A DNA stretch of 64,000 nt from JAFDZO01 sp044226845 (GTDB taxonomy: Bacteria > Bacteroidota > Ignavibacteria > Tepidaquicellales > Tepidaquicellaceae). Shown in pieces: positions 18,241 to 28,321 of this stretch. The notes beneath the pieces were generated by a model, which made no database searches, was not told the DNA's origin, and saw only the letters and a list, made by a program, of their open reading frames with translations. Made by a program: the position numbers and the translations under genes. The stretch is taken from the NCBI GenBank assembly GCA_044226845.1, contig JBGAGG010000002.1, forward strand, positions 186,001 through 250,000. The letters are read 5' to 3'. Every line of letters begins with the position of its first letter. Positions within the stretch are counted from its first letter, which is position 1.

Positions 18241-19253
18241 ATTGCCTGAAAGTCTGGGTCTAAATTTTCTTTTATTAATGAACGCAGGGAATCGATTGTT
18301 TCCCATTCATCATTATCTTTAGAGTTGTAATTAAAACCGTAAGCAACTTTTTTCGCATTAAAGGTTTTTGTGAACTTTTTTAAATCCCATGCCGGTACTG
18401 ACGGAAGGATTGTAAAATATTTTCCTAAGTCGTAAGTATAAAACGAATCTGAAACGGTTATCATTTCTTCGTGAATCTTTTCACCGGGGCGAAGACCGAC
18501 AACCGGTTTCTCACAATTTGGTCCTATAGCATCTGCAACATCTAAAATTTTGTATGATGGAATTTTCGGAACAAAAATTTCTCCGCCCCAGGCATGTTCA
18601 AGAGCATGCATTACCATTTCAACTCCGCCTAAGAGTGAAATGTTAAAACGCGTCATTGTAGGGTCAGTTATCGGAAGCACACCTGTTTTTCTTTTCTCAA
18701 GAAAGTAGGGGATAACAGAGCCGTTCGAGCCCATTACGTTACCGTAACGCACAACTGAAAACTTTATTGGATTCCAACCTCTGATATTATTCGCTGCAAC
18801 GAATAATTTGTCTGATGCCAGTTTCGTCGCTCCGTAAAGATTTACCGGGGCAGCCGCTTTATCAGTGGATAAAGCAACAACTCTTTCAACTTCAGTTTCA
18901 AGGCAGGCATTAATAACATTTTCTGCTCCCAGAATATTTGTCTTAACACACTCCATAGGATTATATTCAGCAATGTGTACATGTTTCATTGCGGCAGTAT
19001 GAATCACATAGTTAATTCCCTTCAAGCCTCTTTTTAATCTTTCATAATCTCTTACATCACCGACAAAATATCTTATCTGGCTGTATTTGCTTTCAGGAAA
19101 TTCCTGAGCCATCTGAAATTGTTTCTGCTCATCACGGGAAAAAATCACAAGACGATTTATTTCCGGATATTTATCAAGTATATATTTCGTAAGGGCTTTT
19201 CCTAACGAACCGGTTCCGCCTGTTATAAGAATAGATTTTTCTTGTAGATTCAT
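18237..19253 (-). CDS. pseB: UDP-N-acetylglucosamine 4,6-dehydratase (5-inverting) PseB
   Basis: A 338-residue extended SDR protein with the NAD loop ITGGTGSLGKAL and FSRDEQKQFQM, diagnostic of the PseB/FlaA1 group. It converts UDP-GlcNAc to the 4-keto-6-deoxy-L-arabino sugar, the first committed step to pseudaminic acid. The catalytic region has TAAMKHV, where Met replaces the usual Tyr neighbourhood as in PseB, and YGATK. It is the first biosynthetic gene after the ABC exporter (27 bp) and is coupled to pseC. Confidence 0.92.
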   Translation of the reverse strand: MNLQEKSILITGGTGSLGKALTKYILDKYPEINRLVIFSRDEQKQFQMAQEFPESKYSQIRYFVGDVRDYERLKRGLKGINYVIHTAAMKHVHIAEYNPMECVKTNILGAENVINACLETEVERVVALSTDKAAAPVNLYGATKLASDKLFVAANNIRGWNPIKFSVVRYGNVMGSNGSVIPYFLEKRKTGVLPITDPTMTRFNISLLGGVEMVMHALEHAWGGEIFVPKIPSYKILDVADAIGPNCEKPVVGLRPGEKIHEEMITVSDSFYTYDLGKYFTILPSVPAWDLKKFTKTFNAKKVAYGFNYNSKDNDEWETIDSLRSLIKENLDPDFQAI

Positions 19254-19280
19254 TTCAAGTATCCTGTTATAATTTTTGTT

Positions 19281-21086
19281 TTATTGTTTTTGTAAGTCCT
19301 GAAGATCAACCATTCTTTTGAAGTTAGGAACTTTGGAAATTAAATCATTGAACTCGCCAATTTGTGAAATTTTTCCTTCGTTCATAAATACAATTCTGCT
19401 CGCATTTTTTATAGTAGAGAGCCTGTGAGCTACTATAAGTATCGTATAATAACCTTTTAAGCTGTCAATGTTATTCTGAATTGCTTTTTCAGTCTCGGAG
19501 TCTAATGCTGATGTTGCCTCATCCAGTATCAGTATATCAATATCTTTGTACAGCTCGCGCGCTATAGAAATACGTTGTTTCTGTCCTCCGCTTAAGTTAA
19601 CACCGTAATGTCCAAGCATACTGTTTTCTTTCTCGGGCTGTTTATTAACAAAATCTTCTATCGAAGCTTTTCTAACAGCATTTTCAAAGCGCTGTTGGTT
19701 TTCCGGGGTAGGTTCTGCCCAGAAAGTAACATTGTTGAAAATTGTATCGTTGAAAATTACAGGGTCTTGAGTTATGTATCCTATTCTGTTCTGAAAGCTT
19801 GCTACGTTTAGATTTTCTCTCTCAATTCCATCTATAAACATCTTCCCATTATCCAATGGAAACAATCCTGAAAATAAATTTACCAATGTTGTTTTTCCGC
19901 TGCCGCTCTCACCTACAAAAGCTACTACTTCATTTTTTGAAATTGTAAGATTTATATCTTCAAGAATTAGTTTTTCTTTGTAAGAGAAGTTCGCGTTTTT
20001 CAGTTCAAGTTTGTTTTTAAACTCCTTCAGTTCCTGTTTTCCCGGAATTTCATGATTAGCTTTTAGTCTTTCGCCGAATTCTTTCATATGAACTAATGAA
20101 CCTGATACTGCAAGAAATTGATTCCACGTTCCCTGCATGAGCATGAGATTTGAAAGCGCTCTGTAGAAAAATAATAAACTGATTAAAATTGGTCCTAGAG
20201 GAGAGCCGAGTACATTTGTCTGTAAAAAAATTACAAGAGTGACCACTATTATTATAAGAGGCTCTCTTGTCGCTGCTAAGAATGCCGAAAGTACTCCTAT
20301 TTTCTTATTTGTCTTTTCAATTTTTAAGATAGCTTCGAGGAGCTTCTTGCTGTATTTGAAGAGGTATGAGGTGGCTTTTAAATATTTAAAATTTGTTACG
20401 TACTGTATTATTAAACCCTGAAAAAAATTATTATCAATCGTAAGTTTGTATGAAGCGCCGTGTGTATTTTTGTAAATTTTCTGGTAAACTAAATTTGATA
20501 ATCCCCCGCCTATGCTTACTAAGATTGCAAATTGGGCATCTATTAGAAATGCAAAACTCATATAAACTATAACCATTAGGGCAAGCTGAATACCTATGAA
20601 ATAGTTATCAAAAGCTTTTACTACTCTATCTACTTCTCCTGTTAATGAATTCTGAATCTGTCCTACATCAGAAAGTACGAACGATTTATAGCTCATGCTG
20701 TTTAAACCATCGATATTCTGAAGTCTTATTTTTCTTATAAAATATTGCTGTACTGAAATATGATAAAAACCCTGATAAAAAAAGGCAACACCTTTAAGAA
20801 TAAAAAATACACACATCAGCAAAAGCACGGAAACCAGGTTAAGATTTATTCCTAAAGCAGAAATAAACTTTAATAAAAATCCAAGATTTCCCATTGCTTC
20901 CGGTGAAACGGCAGAACTGTTGTTTACCATTTGAAGTAATGGCAAAAACATTGCAAGACCAAACCCGTCTAAAAGACCGACGGCAAGACTTAAGGATAAT
21001 ACAATAAAAACTCTGTAACGTAGATAGCGAAAGAAATAAGTAAAATTTGTAAAGTGTCTGCTTATAAAGTGCTTAATCTTTTTCAA
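19281..21086 (-). CDS. ABC transporter, fused permease-ATPase (MsbA/PglK-type flippase)
   Basis: This 601-residue half-transporter has about six membrane segments in residues 1-330 and an ATPase domain from about 350. Walker A is GESGSGKTTL, the signature is LSGGQKQRI, and Walker B is DILILDEATSAL. No Wzx or Wzy is seen in the window, so this protein may flip the lipid-linked oligosaccharide or glycolipid built by this locus, like PglK. A lipid or peptide exporter is the alternative. It is separated by 27 bp from pseB and by 207 bp from the BY-kinase gene. Confidence 0.82.
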   Translation of the reverse strand: MKKIKHFISRHFTNFTYFFRYLRYRVFIVLSLSLAVGLLDGFGLAMFLPLLQMVNNSSAVSPEAMGNLGFLLKFISALGINLNLVSVLLLMCVFFILKGVAFFYQGFYHISVQQYFIRKIRLQNIDGLNSMSYKSFVLSDVGQIQNSLTGEVDRVVKAFDNYFIGIQLALMVIVYMSFAFLIDAQFAILVSIGGGLSNLVYQKIYKNTHGASYKLTIDNNFFQGLIIQYVTNFKYLKATSYLFKYSKKLLEAILKIEKTNKKIGVLSAFLAATREPLIIIVVTLVIFLQTNVLGSPLGPILISLLFFYRALSNLMLMQGTWNQFLAVSGSLVHMKEFGERLKANHEIPGKQELKEFKNKLELKNANFSYKEKLILEDINLTISKNEVVAFVGESGSGKTTLVNLFSGLFPLDNGKMFIDGIERENLNVASFQNRIGYITQDPVIFNDTIFNNVTFWAEPTPENQQRFENAVRKASIEDFVNKQPEKENSMLGHYGVNLSGGQKQRISIARELYKDIDILILDEATSALDSETEKAIQNNIDSLKGYYTILIVAHRLSTIKNASRIVFMNEGKISQIGEFNDLISKVPNFKRMVDLQDLQKQ

Positions 21087-21293
21087 ATCCTTGAAATTTT
21101 TTCCGTTCTTGATATAGGTATAATAAAAAATAATTCCGATAGTTTGTTAAAAGCTGTGTAGGACAATAAATAAAAAGTTAAAGGTGAGTTTACTCGAACT
21201 TTTTATATGTCCCCGGACATGTGTTTTATTTCGGGGATTAATGTTTAATGTAAAGGTATGTGAATTATTTTTATATAAAAAAAGAACGCTAAA
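21087..21293. other. Intergenic gap with a short G/C hairpin
   Basis: This gap of 207 bp lies between the kinase gene and the ABC transporter gene. A perfect hairpin ATGTCC-cc-GGACAT sits at 21207-21220. On the minus strand a further CCCCG lies just upstream and the hairpin is followed by ATAAAAAG. It could be a weak terminator or processing site after the kinase gene. I see no gene. Confidence 0.35.
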
Positions 21294-23543
21294 TTATGAT
21301 TTAGGTGCTTTTTTCTTTACCTGCTGGTCATTATGATAATAATAATAGTAATAATTATAATAATACCCGTAGGAAGATTTATATTTGAAGTTATTCAACA
21401 CTACACCAAGCAAGTTATGTTTTTTTACATTTGTCAGTCTTGTATATGTTGTGAATAATGCCTGCTTAATTGTTTTATTTGATTGAGCTACTAAAATAGC
21501 TCCATCAGTTATGTTGTAAAGTATTTCAGAATCTGTTACACTTAGAAATGGAGGTGAGTCAACTATAATTACATCATAGATATCCTCAAGTTTTTGCATA
21601 AACTTTTTCATTTGTGCTGAACCAAGTATTTCAGATGGATTCGGAGGAATTGTTCCTGCGGAAATTACAAACAGGTTTTCCAATTCTGTTTTTCTTGTTA
21701 TTTCTTCCAATGTGCAGTTTGAAAAAAGATAATCGCTAAGACCAGGATATCTTTCTAAGTTAAAAAGAGAGTGTACTCTTGGTTTACGTAAGTCACAGTC
21801 TAGTATTAAAGTTTTCTTGCCTGTTAAAGCAAAACTTCCCGCTAAATTAACAGATACAGTAGTTTTACCTTCAGATGGTATTGAAGATGTTACCAATATA
21901 GATTTCAGGGGTTTATCTTCAAGCTTTGAAAATTGTAATCGAGTTCTTAGCGCTTTAAATGCCTCCGATATATTCGATTTATTTTTCATTTGCATCAGAA
22001 ATTCATGTGAAGTTGAGTTCTCAATATCGGTTTCTTCAATATTGGGTATCCAGCAAAGTATACTGATTCCCTTGTTTTCAAGGTCTTCAGGAGTTTTAAT
22101 AGTTCTGTCGAATTTATCTAATCCGAATACGAACAAGAATCCTAATGCAAGACCAACTGAAGTCCCTATTAAAATTATCCGGACTCTATTAGGAGCTATT
22201 GGTCCATAATTATCTGTACCAGGGTCAATGATAGATGCATTTCCTAATCGGGACCTTTCGTTTATAAGAGCTTCCTGGTATTTACCTTCAAGAGTTGTAT
22301 ATAATTTTTCTGCAGCTGATTTATTTCTTTCAAGTTTTGCATACTCTATTACTGTTGAAGGCAGTTCACTGAATTTACTGTCATATCCTGAAATAATTTT
22401 AGCTATTGCTCTTTGTTTATTCTTTAATGATTTAGTCTCTATCTGCGCCTGAAGAAGTTTTGTTGATATTTCTTCTTTTACACTAGGAGATGTAGAGGAG
22501 ATGCCGTTCTTAAAAATATTCAATTGTGAATCGTAATCCTTTCTTAAAGCGGCAATTTTATTATCTGCATCCTTTTCAACCTCTGCTTTAACTTTTGAAT
22601 TGCTAACTTCTGAAAGAGCTAATTGTTTCTGAACTTCTATATTTGCAATTTCACTTAAAAGTTTATCGAAATATGGCTGGTTTATCTTAGAAGTGATATA
22701 TGTATTAAGCTGTGGATCAAGCTTTTTATATTCGGTTTCAAGCTGGTTTGAATTCGATTCAGCCACTCTTATTTCAATATCGTTTTCATTTTTTAGTGCT
22801 TCAAGTTCAGAAGAGCGCGCAACAAGATTTTTCACATTTTCTTCCATGCTTATTATGCCTGTCTTCTTCTCATAATCTTCCAATGAAGCTTCTGCGAGTG
22901 ATAATTCTTCAAACTTTTTCTTTTTCTCATCTTCCAGCAGTCTTCTTACTGATGTAAGCTGCGCCCGGCTCATATCTAGATTATATTTGATATAGGCATT
23001 TGCAATTGTATATGCTATTAGTTGGTTTTCTTTAAACTGAGTTCCTTTAACTGCAATCTCTAAGTTATCAATACCTTTCGGGTTTGTAATTTCTACAATT
23101 TTATATAGTAATTCTCTTAATGCTAACTCACTTAAAATACTTGTATCTTTTTCGTTTTTTACTCTTATGAGGTATTTATAATTGGAAAAAACTTTTTCAG
23201 TTTGTAAAGTATCAAGCAAACTTTTAGTAGCAATATCGCGCACTATATAACTTTTTATCAAAGCAATCTGATTTGAGATATAATTACCCTGACCTCCGAA
23301 TTCCGGTCCACGAATTTCTTCAAGTACATTTCCCTGTGGTTTATCAATTTTAATTGTAACCTTAGATTCGTAAATATCTTTTAATGTTTTGGAATAAAAG
23401 AATGTTGTTAAGAAACTAACAACAATAAAAGCTATTACCAAGTACTTGTTTTGACCTAATGAAAATAAAAACCTTCTTACTTCTTCGGAGTATTCATTTT
23501 CTAAGGCATTTGTTTTCTCGTTTTCCGGGTTAATATTATTCAT
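21294..23543 (-). CDS. Wzz-BY-kinase: polysaccharide co-polymerase and tyrosine autokinase
   Basis: A 749-residue protein. A Wzz domain with one membrane segment near residues 33-50 is followed by a long coiled-coil-rich periplasmic part and a second membrane segment near 465-490. The cytoplasmic kinase follows: Walker A in SSIPSEGKTTVSVN, Walker A' in LILDCDLRKP and Walker B in VIIVDSPP. The last 35 residues hold a tyrosine cluster (YGYYYNYYYYYY), the autophosphorylation tail of bacterial tyrosine kinases. Such proteins control chain length and export of capsule or exopolysaccharide. It follows the SLBB gene by 15 bp. Confidence 0.9.
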   Translation of the reverse strand: MNNINPENEKTNALENEYSEEVRRFLFSLGQNKYLVIAFIVVSFLTTFFYSKTLKDIYESKVTIKIDKPQGNVLEEIRGPEFGGQGNYISNQIALIKSYIVRDIATKSLLDTLQTEKVFSNYKYLIRVKNEKDTSILSELALRELLYKIVEITNPKGIDNLEIAVKGTQFKENQLIAYTIANAYIKYNLDMSRAQLTSVRRLLEDEKKKKFEELSLAEASLEDYEKKTGIISMEENVKNLVARSSELEALKNENDIEIRVAESNSNQLETEYKKLDPQLNTYITSKINQPYFDKLLSEIANIEVQKQLALSEVSNSKVKAEVEKDADNKIAALRKDYDSQLNIFKNGISSTSPSVKEEISTKLLQAQIETKSLKNKQRAIAKIISGYDSKFSELPSTVIEYAKLERNKSAAEKLYTTLEGKYQEALINERSRLGNASIIDPGTDNYGPIAPNRVRIILIGTSVGLALGFLFVFGLDKFDRTIKTPEDLENKGISILCWIPNIEETDIENSTSHEFLMQMKNKSNISEAFKALRTRLQFSKLEDKPLKSILVTSSIPSEGKTTVSVNLAGSFALTGKKTLILDCDLRKPRVHSLFNLERYPGLSDYLFSNCTLEEITRKTELENLFVISAGTIPPNPSEILGSAQMKKFMQKLEDIYDVIIVDSPPFLSVTDSEILYNITDGAILVAQSNKTIKQALFTTYTRLTNVKKHNLLGVVLNNFKYKSSYGYYYNYYYYYYHNDQQVKKKAPKS

Positions 23544-23558
23544 TTATTATATAAAATT

Positions 23559-24095
23559 TTATTTGCTGTTATTAATTGTTATTATTATAGATAAGATGGA
23601 TGCTATAGGACCTACTATAAATAATCCTTCTTTGAAATAATCCCAGAAGTTTTTCTCTAATTCCAGTGGAATTATTACTATATCTCCCGGCTTTACTAAA
23701 GGATTGTCAATATTATAACTGGTAGTTTCTTTGTCAAAAAATTTTTTAAAATTGTATTTGGTGACAGCTGAAGATTCATATTTTGCAGTAATATCTCTTG
23801 CTCTTAGAAGCTTTACTTCTTCCAGCAAACTGCTATTCGGAGGAAATCCTGCAAATGTAAGTAAATCGATTAATGTTGTTCCTTCCGGCACAAGATATTT
23901 GCCGGGGTTTTTAAAACCACCCCATGCAATTACTTCCATATTAACTTTTAACGGGTCAGAGAAATCATAGTAGTTTATTTTTTGCTTCAATACTTTATTT
24001 CCAATTACAAGATTTGTATCCTGAGAAAATACATCAGTTTGGTGAAAAAAACAAACACTTAACAACGCTAAAAAACAAAATTGCTTTAAATTCAT
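23559..24095 (-). CDS. SLBB-domain exopolysaccharide export protein, no Wza-type core
   Basis: This 178-residue protein has a signal peptide (residues 1-24, ending FSQ) and one SLBB domain (AWGGFKNPGKYLVPEG, then LLTFAGF and KPGDIVIIP). A C-terminal membrane segment (FIVGPIASILSIIITI) follows. It lacks the Cys lipobox and the Poly_export domain of Wza, so it cannot by itself be the outer-membrane channel. It may be an adaptor anchored in the inner membrane, working with the kinase encoded next. A full Wza homolog would need to be elsewhere in the genome. Confidence 0.75.
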   Translation of the reverse strand: MNLKQFCFLALLSVCFFHQTDVFSQDTNLVIGNKVLKQKINYYDFSDPLKVNMEVIAWGGFKNPGKYLVPEGTTLIDLLTFAGFPPNSSLLEEVKLLRARDITAKYESSAVTKYNFKKFFDKETTSYNIDNPLVKPGDIVIIPLELEKNFWDYFKEGLFIVGPIASILSIIITINNSK

Positions 24096-24666
24096 TGAAT
24101 TTACTTTAAATTGCTGAATATACTTATTTTCTCTCTAAAAATTGGTTTTGCAAAAATCTTTTCATAGCTCCGCCTATCTTGTCACACAAGTTTTTAAATA
24201 TTCAATCATGTAATATACTCATAAATTGCCCCAGTTTCAATGTCGTTTTATATAGTATTTTACCAAAAACCTTGCATTTGAGACTAAAATTACATTTTTT
24301 CACGTTCAGCATTTGAGGTGAAATCATCCATAACTTAAATTTAACATATCTCCGCCATGCTGGATTAACATAACAGTTTTAGCGCTTACAAAAGATAAAA
24401 ATTTCAGCTCTCATTGAAAAAATTTATTCTGCTTTCAATGTTTAAACCGATAGAAATAATTACCTTAGGCTTGAAATGAGACTTGAATAATCTTTTGACT
24501 TTTTAAAATTTTCTTTTACTGAGTTTATAATCACTAAGGAAATGCAGAAAATTTTAGAATAGCCGGTAATTGAGCCACACGCTTTATATGCCGGAATGTA
24601 AAAAGAAAGGATTTAAGATGATAAATTTTATAACATCTTATTTTTAAAACGGCAGATATTTCTAAT
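24096..24666. other. Long gap without a recognised gene; probable promoter region of the polysaccharide operon
   Basis: About 570 bp of AT-rich sequence between the SLBB gene and the tRNA terminator. I see no credible reading frame. The large minus-strand operon must begin here, so it probably holds its promoter and a long leader, but no promoter motif stands out enough to place. Confidence 0.4.
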
Positions 24667-24702
24667 AAAAAGCCTGATAAATAATTGATTATCAGGCTTT
24701 TA
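24667..24702 (-). terminator. Rho-independent terminator of tRNA-Ala
   Basis: A ten-base-pair stem AGCCTGATAA (24671-24680) with TTATCAGGCT (24689-24698), flanked by A and T runs on both sides. It starts a few bases after the CCA end of the tRNA in the minus direction. The A/T flanks are symmetric, so it may also stop transcription in the other direction. Confidence 0.85.
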
Positions 24703-24705
24703 AAT

Positions 24706-24781
<76 letters not shown>

Positions 24782-24854
24782 TCAATGCAAAATAAAAATT
24801 CACGTGCGGAAATACAATTCATTAAATAAAAAATTACAATTATTTATTGTAATT

Positions 24855-25916
24855 CTATTTTGCGCACTGAAATGATTCGGGATACAAAGATAAAGATTTT
24901 ATTGTCTCTTCAGAAGCACCTCTAAGAAAATCTACATTAGTAAAAGAAAATTTTATTAAATCAAAATTCGCTGACTGAGAATAATCTGTAAGAAATAAAT
25001 CAATACTGCCTTCCATATCAGAATTAATATCAAATATTCTTACTCCTGTATTACAGTTGAAATCTGTCTTCGATAAACTTATTTCTTTTATCTTTGATGA
25101 TTCTCTTGTTCTGAAATAAATTTTTGAATTATATAAATCATATACTATGCTCCATTGAGTGGAACCGGGCTGGGAAATTTTATCTAATACATCGAATGAA
25201 TAATTAACCGGCTTTACGCTCCCATTGAAATCATATTCTTTGATAAATTTACATGTGCGTGCAAATCTGTTCAATGAGGCAGGGGACTCGCTTAACGCTT
25301 TTTCTCCACCGAAATCTTTATACTGTGAAAGATAATCCACTGATGCTGAATAAAAATCATTCGCTAATACTTTGAACGGCATGTCGGATTCACTGTGATA
25401 AACCATCTTTCCTCCTATGAACTCAATCACAGCAGAACTTCCGTTTTTATCTGCAACTAAATAATGTATAGGCACACTGCTTTTGCTTATTCTTAATTTT
25501 GAATCTGATGCAATGACATCTTTTACTGAAGATGAGTTATCGAGCTGATACTGAATCCAAAGTAACGTATTCACTGCAGGACGTGAATCCGCTTCCGGAT
25601 ATTCAGTTCCTTCCATCCACATAAGCTCTACTACAAGCCCCGCATCATTCATTCCTCCCATAGGATATTCTCTTCCGAATTGATTGAATGTAACACTTCC
25701 AAATTGCGAAGTCCACTGAATAGAGTTATTATTTTTATCTTTTGGTGATTCTTTTATAATATTTTTTTTATTCACCATTAATAACCCTTTGCCTATCTGA
25801 AAATCATAATTCCTGCCGAATATTTTTGTGCTGTCATTACTGATAAAAAATGTTGTGCAAGGATAAATGCTCGAGGGAAGTATAACAGCTAAGATGAGAA
25901 TGAGAATTCTTTTCAT
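24855..25916 (-). CDS. Secreted choloylglycine hydrolase / penicillin V acylase family amidase
   Basis: A 353-residue Ntn-hydrolase. A signal peptide (residues 1-19) is followed at once by Cys20 (YPCTTFF), which would become the N-terminal nucleophile after cleavage. Arg35 and Asp38 in GRNYDF match the Arg18/Asp21 positions of bile salt hydrolases. GGMNDAGLVVE is also a family motif. It would cleave a linear amide such as an acyl-homoserine lactone, penicillin V or N-acyl amino acid; the substrate cannot be told. The signal peptide puts it in the periplasm or outside. Confidence 0.85.
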   Translation of the reverse strand: MKRILILILAVILPSSIYPCTTFFISNDSTKIFGRNYDFQIGKGLLMVNKKNIIKESPKDKNNNSIQWTSQFGSVTFNQFGREYPMGGMNDAGLVVELMWMEGTEYPEADSRPAVNTLLWIQYQLDNSSSVKDVIASDSKLRISKSSVPIHYLVADKNGSSAVIEFIGGKMVYHSESDMPFKVLANDFYSASVDYLSQYKDFGGEKALSESPASLNRFARTCKFIKEYDFNGSVKPVNYSFDVLDKISQPGSTQWSIVYDLYNSKIYFRTRESSKIKEISLSKTDFNCNTGVRIFDINSDMEGSIDLFLTDYSQSANFDLIKFSFTNVDFLRGASEETIKSLSLYPESFQCAK

Positions 25917-25944
25917 TTACAAAGATAACGTTTGTTTTAATATT

Positions 25945-27177
25945 TTACTTTAATAAAATCATTTTAACTGACTGCTTAAAATTATCTGTTTCCATCAGGC
26001 AAAAATAAATTCCGCTGGAAAGATGTGATGCATTCCATGTAAATTCATATTCGCCTCGTGTTAAAGGTTTATTATTTATTACGTCAATTTCTTTTCCGTT
26101 CAAATCTACGATATAAATCTTCGTTCTGGTATCTGAAGCTATATTAAATTTTATTACGGTAATGGGATTAAATGGATTCGGATAATTCTGCTGCAATGCA
26201 AATTTCTCAGGTACAACAAATGAAATTTGATTCACTCCTACTCCGCCTCTGTCTGTTTTAAATATGGCACCGAGTTGACCGACTGCTATACCAATATTTT
26301 CACTTGCAAAACAAACACTATATAAATCATTTGCAAAATTAATCGGCTGGCTTTGCCATGATAGCCCGCCGTCAGTTGTTCTCATAACCTTTCCGGTACC
26401 TGCTATTGTTCCTGTATTAACATTCGTAAAATATACGGAGTAAAAATCATTTGTAACTCCGGAAGTAATTAGGCTCCAGTTACTTCCTGCATTAGTTGTT
26501 CTTAAAATTTTTCCGCCAAGTCCCGTTACAATGCCTGTGTTTTCATTGGTGAAAAACACTGCCCTTAGATCTGTAGTAAGAGTTGATGCCAGACTGATCC
26601 AGTTTATGCCGTTATTAGTAGTTTTTAATATAGTGCCGCCAAATCCTGATGCAAAAGCAACAGCTGCATTAGTATAACATACTCCCGTTAGTTCGACTGT
26701 TACTCCGCTTGTTTGCAAACTCCAGTTAGCTCCTCCGTTTGTTGTGCCTGCAATAATTCCATTCTGGCCTGTTGCAGTTCCCGTCGATTCATTAAAAAAA
26801 TTAGTATTTACAAAAGCGCTGGTTGTAGTTATCGATTGATTTATCCAGTTAGCGCCCCCGTTTGTTGTTTTTAAAATCAAACCCGATTCTCCGGCAGCGT
26901 ATCCGATGTTTGCGTTCACAAATTTTATTGTGCGGATAAACTTAGTAGTGCCGCTGGATTGTGAAACCCAGTTCGTTCCACCGTTAGTTGTTCTTAAAAT
27001 AATTCCGCTAACTCCGCAGATGAAAGCAGTGTTTGCATCAGCCATAGATACTCCCAGTAGAGTTTGTGTGCCTACTCCGCTTGTCTGTTGAACCCATCCG
27101 GATTGAGAATAGGAAATATTAAAAATAGAGAGGGTATAGATTAAAACAAGAACTGATAACTTGATAATTTTTTGCAT
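25945..27177 (-). CDS. T9SS-secreted seven-bladed propeller protein (YCF48/BNR-like)
   Basis: A 410-residue protein with a signal peptide (to about residue 24), seven repeats of the form GxxGxIxKTTNGGxNW and a T9SS type A C-terminal domain from about residue 325 (NYPNPFNPITV; ends KMILLK). Seven repeats suggest a seven-bladed beta-propeller related to photosystem II stability factor YCF48. The sorting domain should route it through the outer membrane to the surface. The function is probably binding, not known. A TAnnTTTG-like box on the minus strand lies at 27,204-27,211, about 25 bp upstream of the start. Confidence 0.85.
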   Translation of the reverse strand: MQKIIKLSVLVLIYTLSIFNISYSQSGWVQQTSGVGTQTLLGVSMADANTAFICGVSGIILRTTNGGTNWVSQSSGTTKFIRTIKFVNANIGYAAGESGLILKTTNGGANWINQSITTTSAFVNTNFFNESTGTATGQNGIIAGTTNGGANWSLQTSGVTVELTGVCYTNAAVAFASGFGGTILKTTNNGINWISLASTLTTDLRAVFFTNENTGIVTGLGGKILRTTNAGSNWSLITSGVTNDFYSVYFTNVNTGTIAGTGKVMRTTDGGLSWQSQPINFANDLYSVCFASENIGIAVGQLGAIFKTDRGGVGVNQISFVVPEKFALQQNYPNPFNPITVIKFNIASDTRTKIYIVDLNGKEIDVINNKPLTRGEYEFTWNASHLSSGIYFCLMETDNFKQSVKMILLK

Positions 27178-27236
27178 AAAAATATTTTGGTTTTATTCTT
27201 ATACAAATGTAATGTATGACCTGAAATACTTCTTAC

Positions 27237-28181
27237 TTAATATTGACTTTTTTGAATTATGATCTGACGGTAAGATTTCGGAGATATTTTATACCTTTGT
27301 GTGAAAAGCTGACTGAATGAGCTTTGATGTTCAAATCCGATTGCTGCTGAAATCTCAGATATACTTTTATTGTTTTGCTTCAATAAATTTTTTGATACCT
27401 GAAGTCTTACATTGATTAAATACTGATGCGGTGTAAGATTAAAATGCTTTTTAAACTCCCTTAGCATATGATGCTCGCACAGGCAGGCAGTCTTTGCTAA
27501 ATCAGATAGCTTTATATTTTCATTGTAACATGATTCTAAATAATCTTTAACTAAGCTTAGCCTTTTAAATAATTCCAGCTTTGTAGATTTTTTTAAAGGA
27601 TGAATATTCTTTATTTCCTTCTCAAGTTTTTCCTGAGTCGAAATAAGATAGTCAAATAGAGTGTACATCTGCTCATTTATGTAATTCTGATTTTCTGAAA
27701 TTTTTTCTGAGGCTTTTTTTATTCTATTCAAAACCAGAGATAGCTTATGATCTTTCAGATAAAGCTTTTCCATAAAGCTAACATTCTGGATTTTTCTGCC
27801 GGCGCAATCGGGCGAATCAAGCAGCGTAATTTCCGGAAGTTTGTTCGAATTTATGAATTCATCTATGAATGCAGGATAAAAAAATATAGCAAATGAGTGT
27901 GCAGTATTATCGGAATCTATCCGGCTTTCGTATTCACTGAAAGGATTCAATAAAAGAAAATTATTTTCTGTCACTCTGTATCTGCATTTATTCGTAGTGT
28001 AATGTTCATCCCCTTTGAACATTGTTTTAATGGTAAAGGTCGAACGGTGTGAAGGATAATGTACTTTTGATGCAGAAGCATCGACTATTACATTCGACGT
28101 AAGATAGGTTTGAACATACTGCTCCATATTGAAATTTTTTTCACTGTAGTCGGGGAAAGATGAATAGTATGCAAGATTCAT
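27237..28181 (-). CDS. AraC family transcriptional regulator
   Basis: A 314-residue regulator. The N-terminal half is a cupin-like sensing region (LLNPFSEYESR, then HSFAIFFYPAFID). The last 100 residues hold the two helix-turn-helix motifs of AraC (LSDLAKTACLCEHHMLREFK and ISEISAAIGFEHQSSFSQLF). It lies between the propeller gene and a small membrane protein gene, all on the minus strand but with gaps, so its target is not evident. The ligand is unknown. Confidence 0.88.
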   Translation of the reverse strand: MNLAYYSSFPDYSEKNFNMEQYVQTYLTSNVIVDASASKVHYPSHRSTFTIKTMFKGDEHYTTNKCRYRVTENNFLLLNPFSEYESRIDSDNTAHSFAIFFYPAFIDEFINSNKLPEITLLDSPDCAGRKIQNVSFMEKLYLKDHKLSLVLNRIKKASEKISENQNYINEQMYTLFDYLISTQEKLEKEIKNIHPLKKSTKLELFKRLSLVKDYLESCYNENIKLSDLAKTACLCEHHMLREFKKHFNLTPHQYLINVRLQVSKNLLKQNNKSISEISAAIGFEHQSSFSQLFTQRYKISPKSYRQIIIQKSQY

Positions 28182-28225
28182 AAATTTGTTTACGGGCTTA
28201 ATGTATTTATGTTTTCAGAAATAAG

Positions 28226-28254
28226 AAAGCCCCCCAAAATTAATTACAGGGCTT
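28226..28254 (-). terminator. Probable terminator downstream of the small membrane protein gene
   Basis: On the minus strand AAGCCCTGT...GGGGGGCTTTCTT forms a stem AAGCCC/GGGCTT with a loop of about 16 bases and a short T run. It lies in the 140-bp gap after the gene ending at 28,322 and upstream of the AraC gene. Confidence 0.6.
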
Positions 28255-28321
28255 GTATGTTTTTTTGAAACATACTGACAAATGAGAATAAACAACAGGT
28301 TTTTCATTTTACAAAGAGTTT

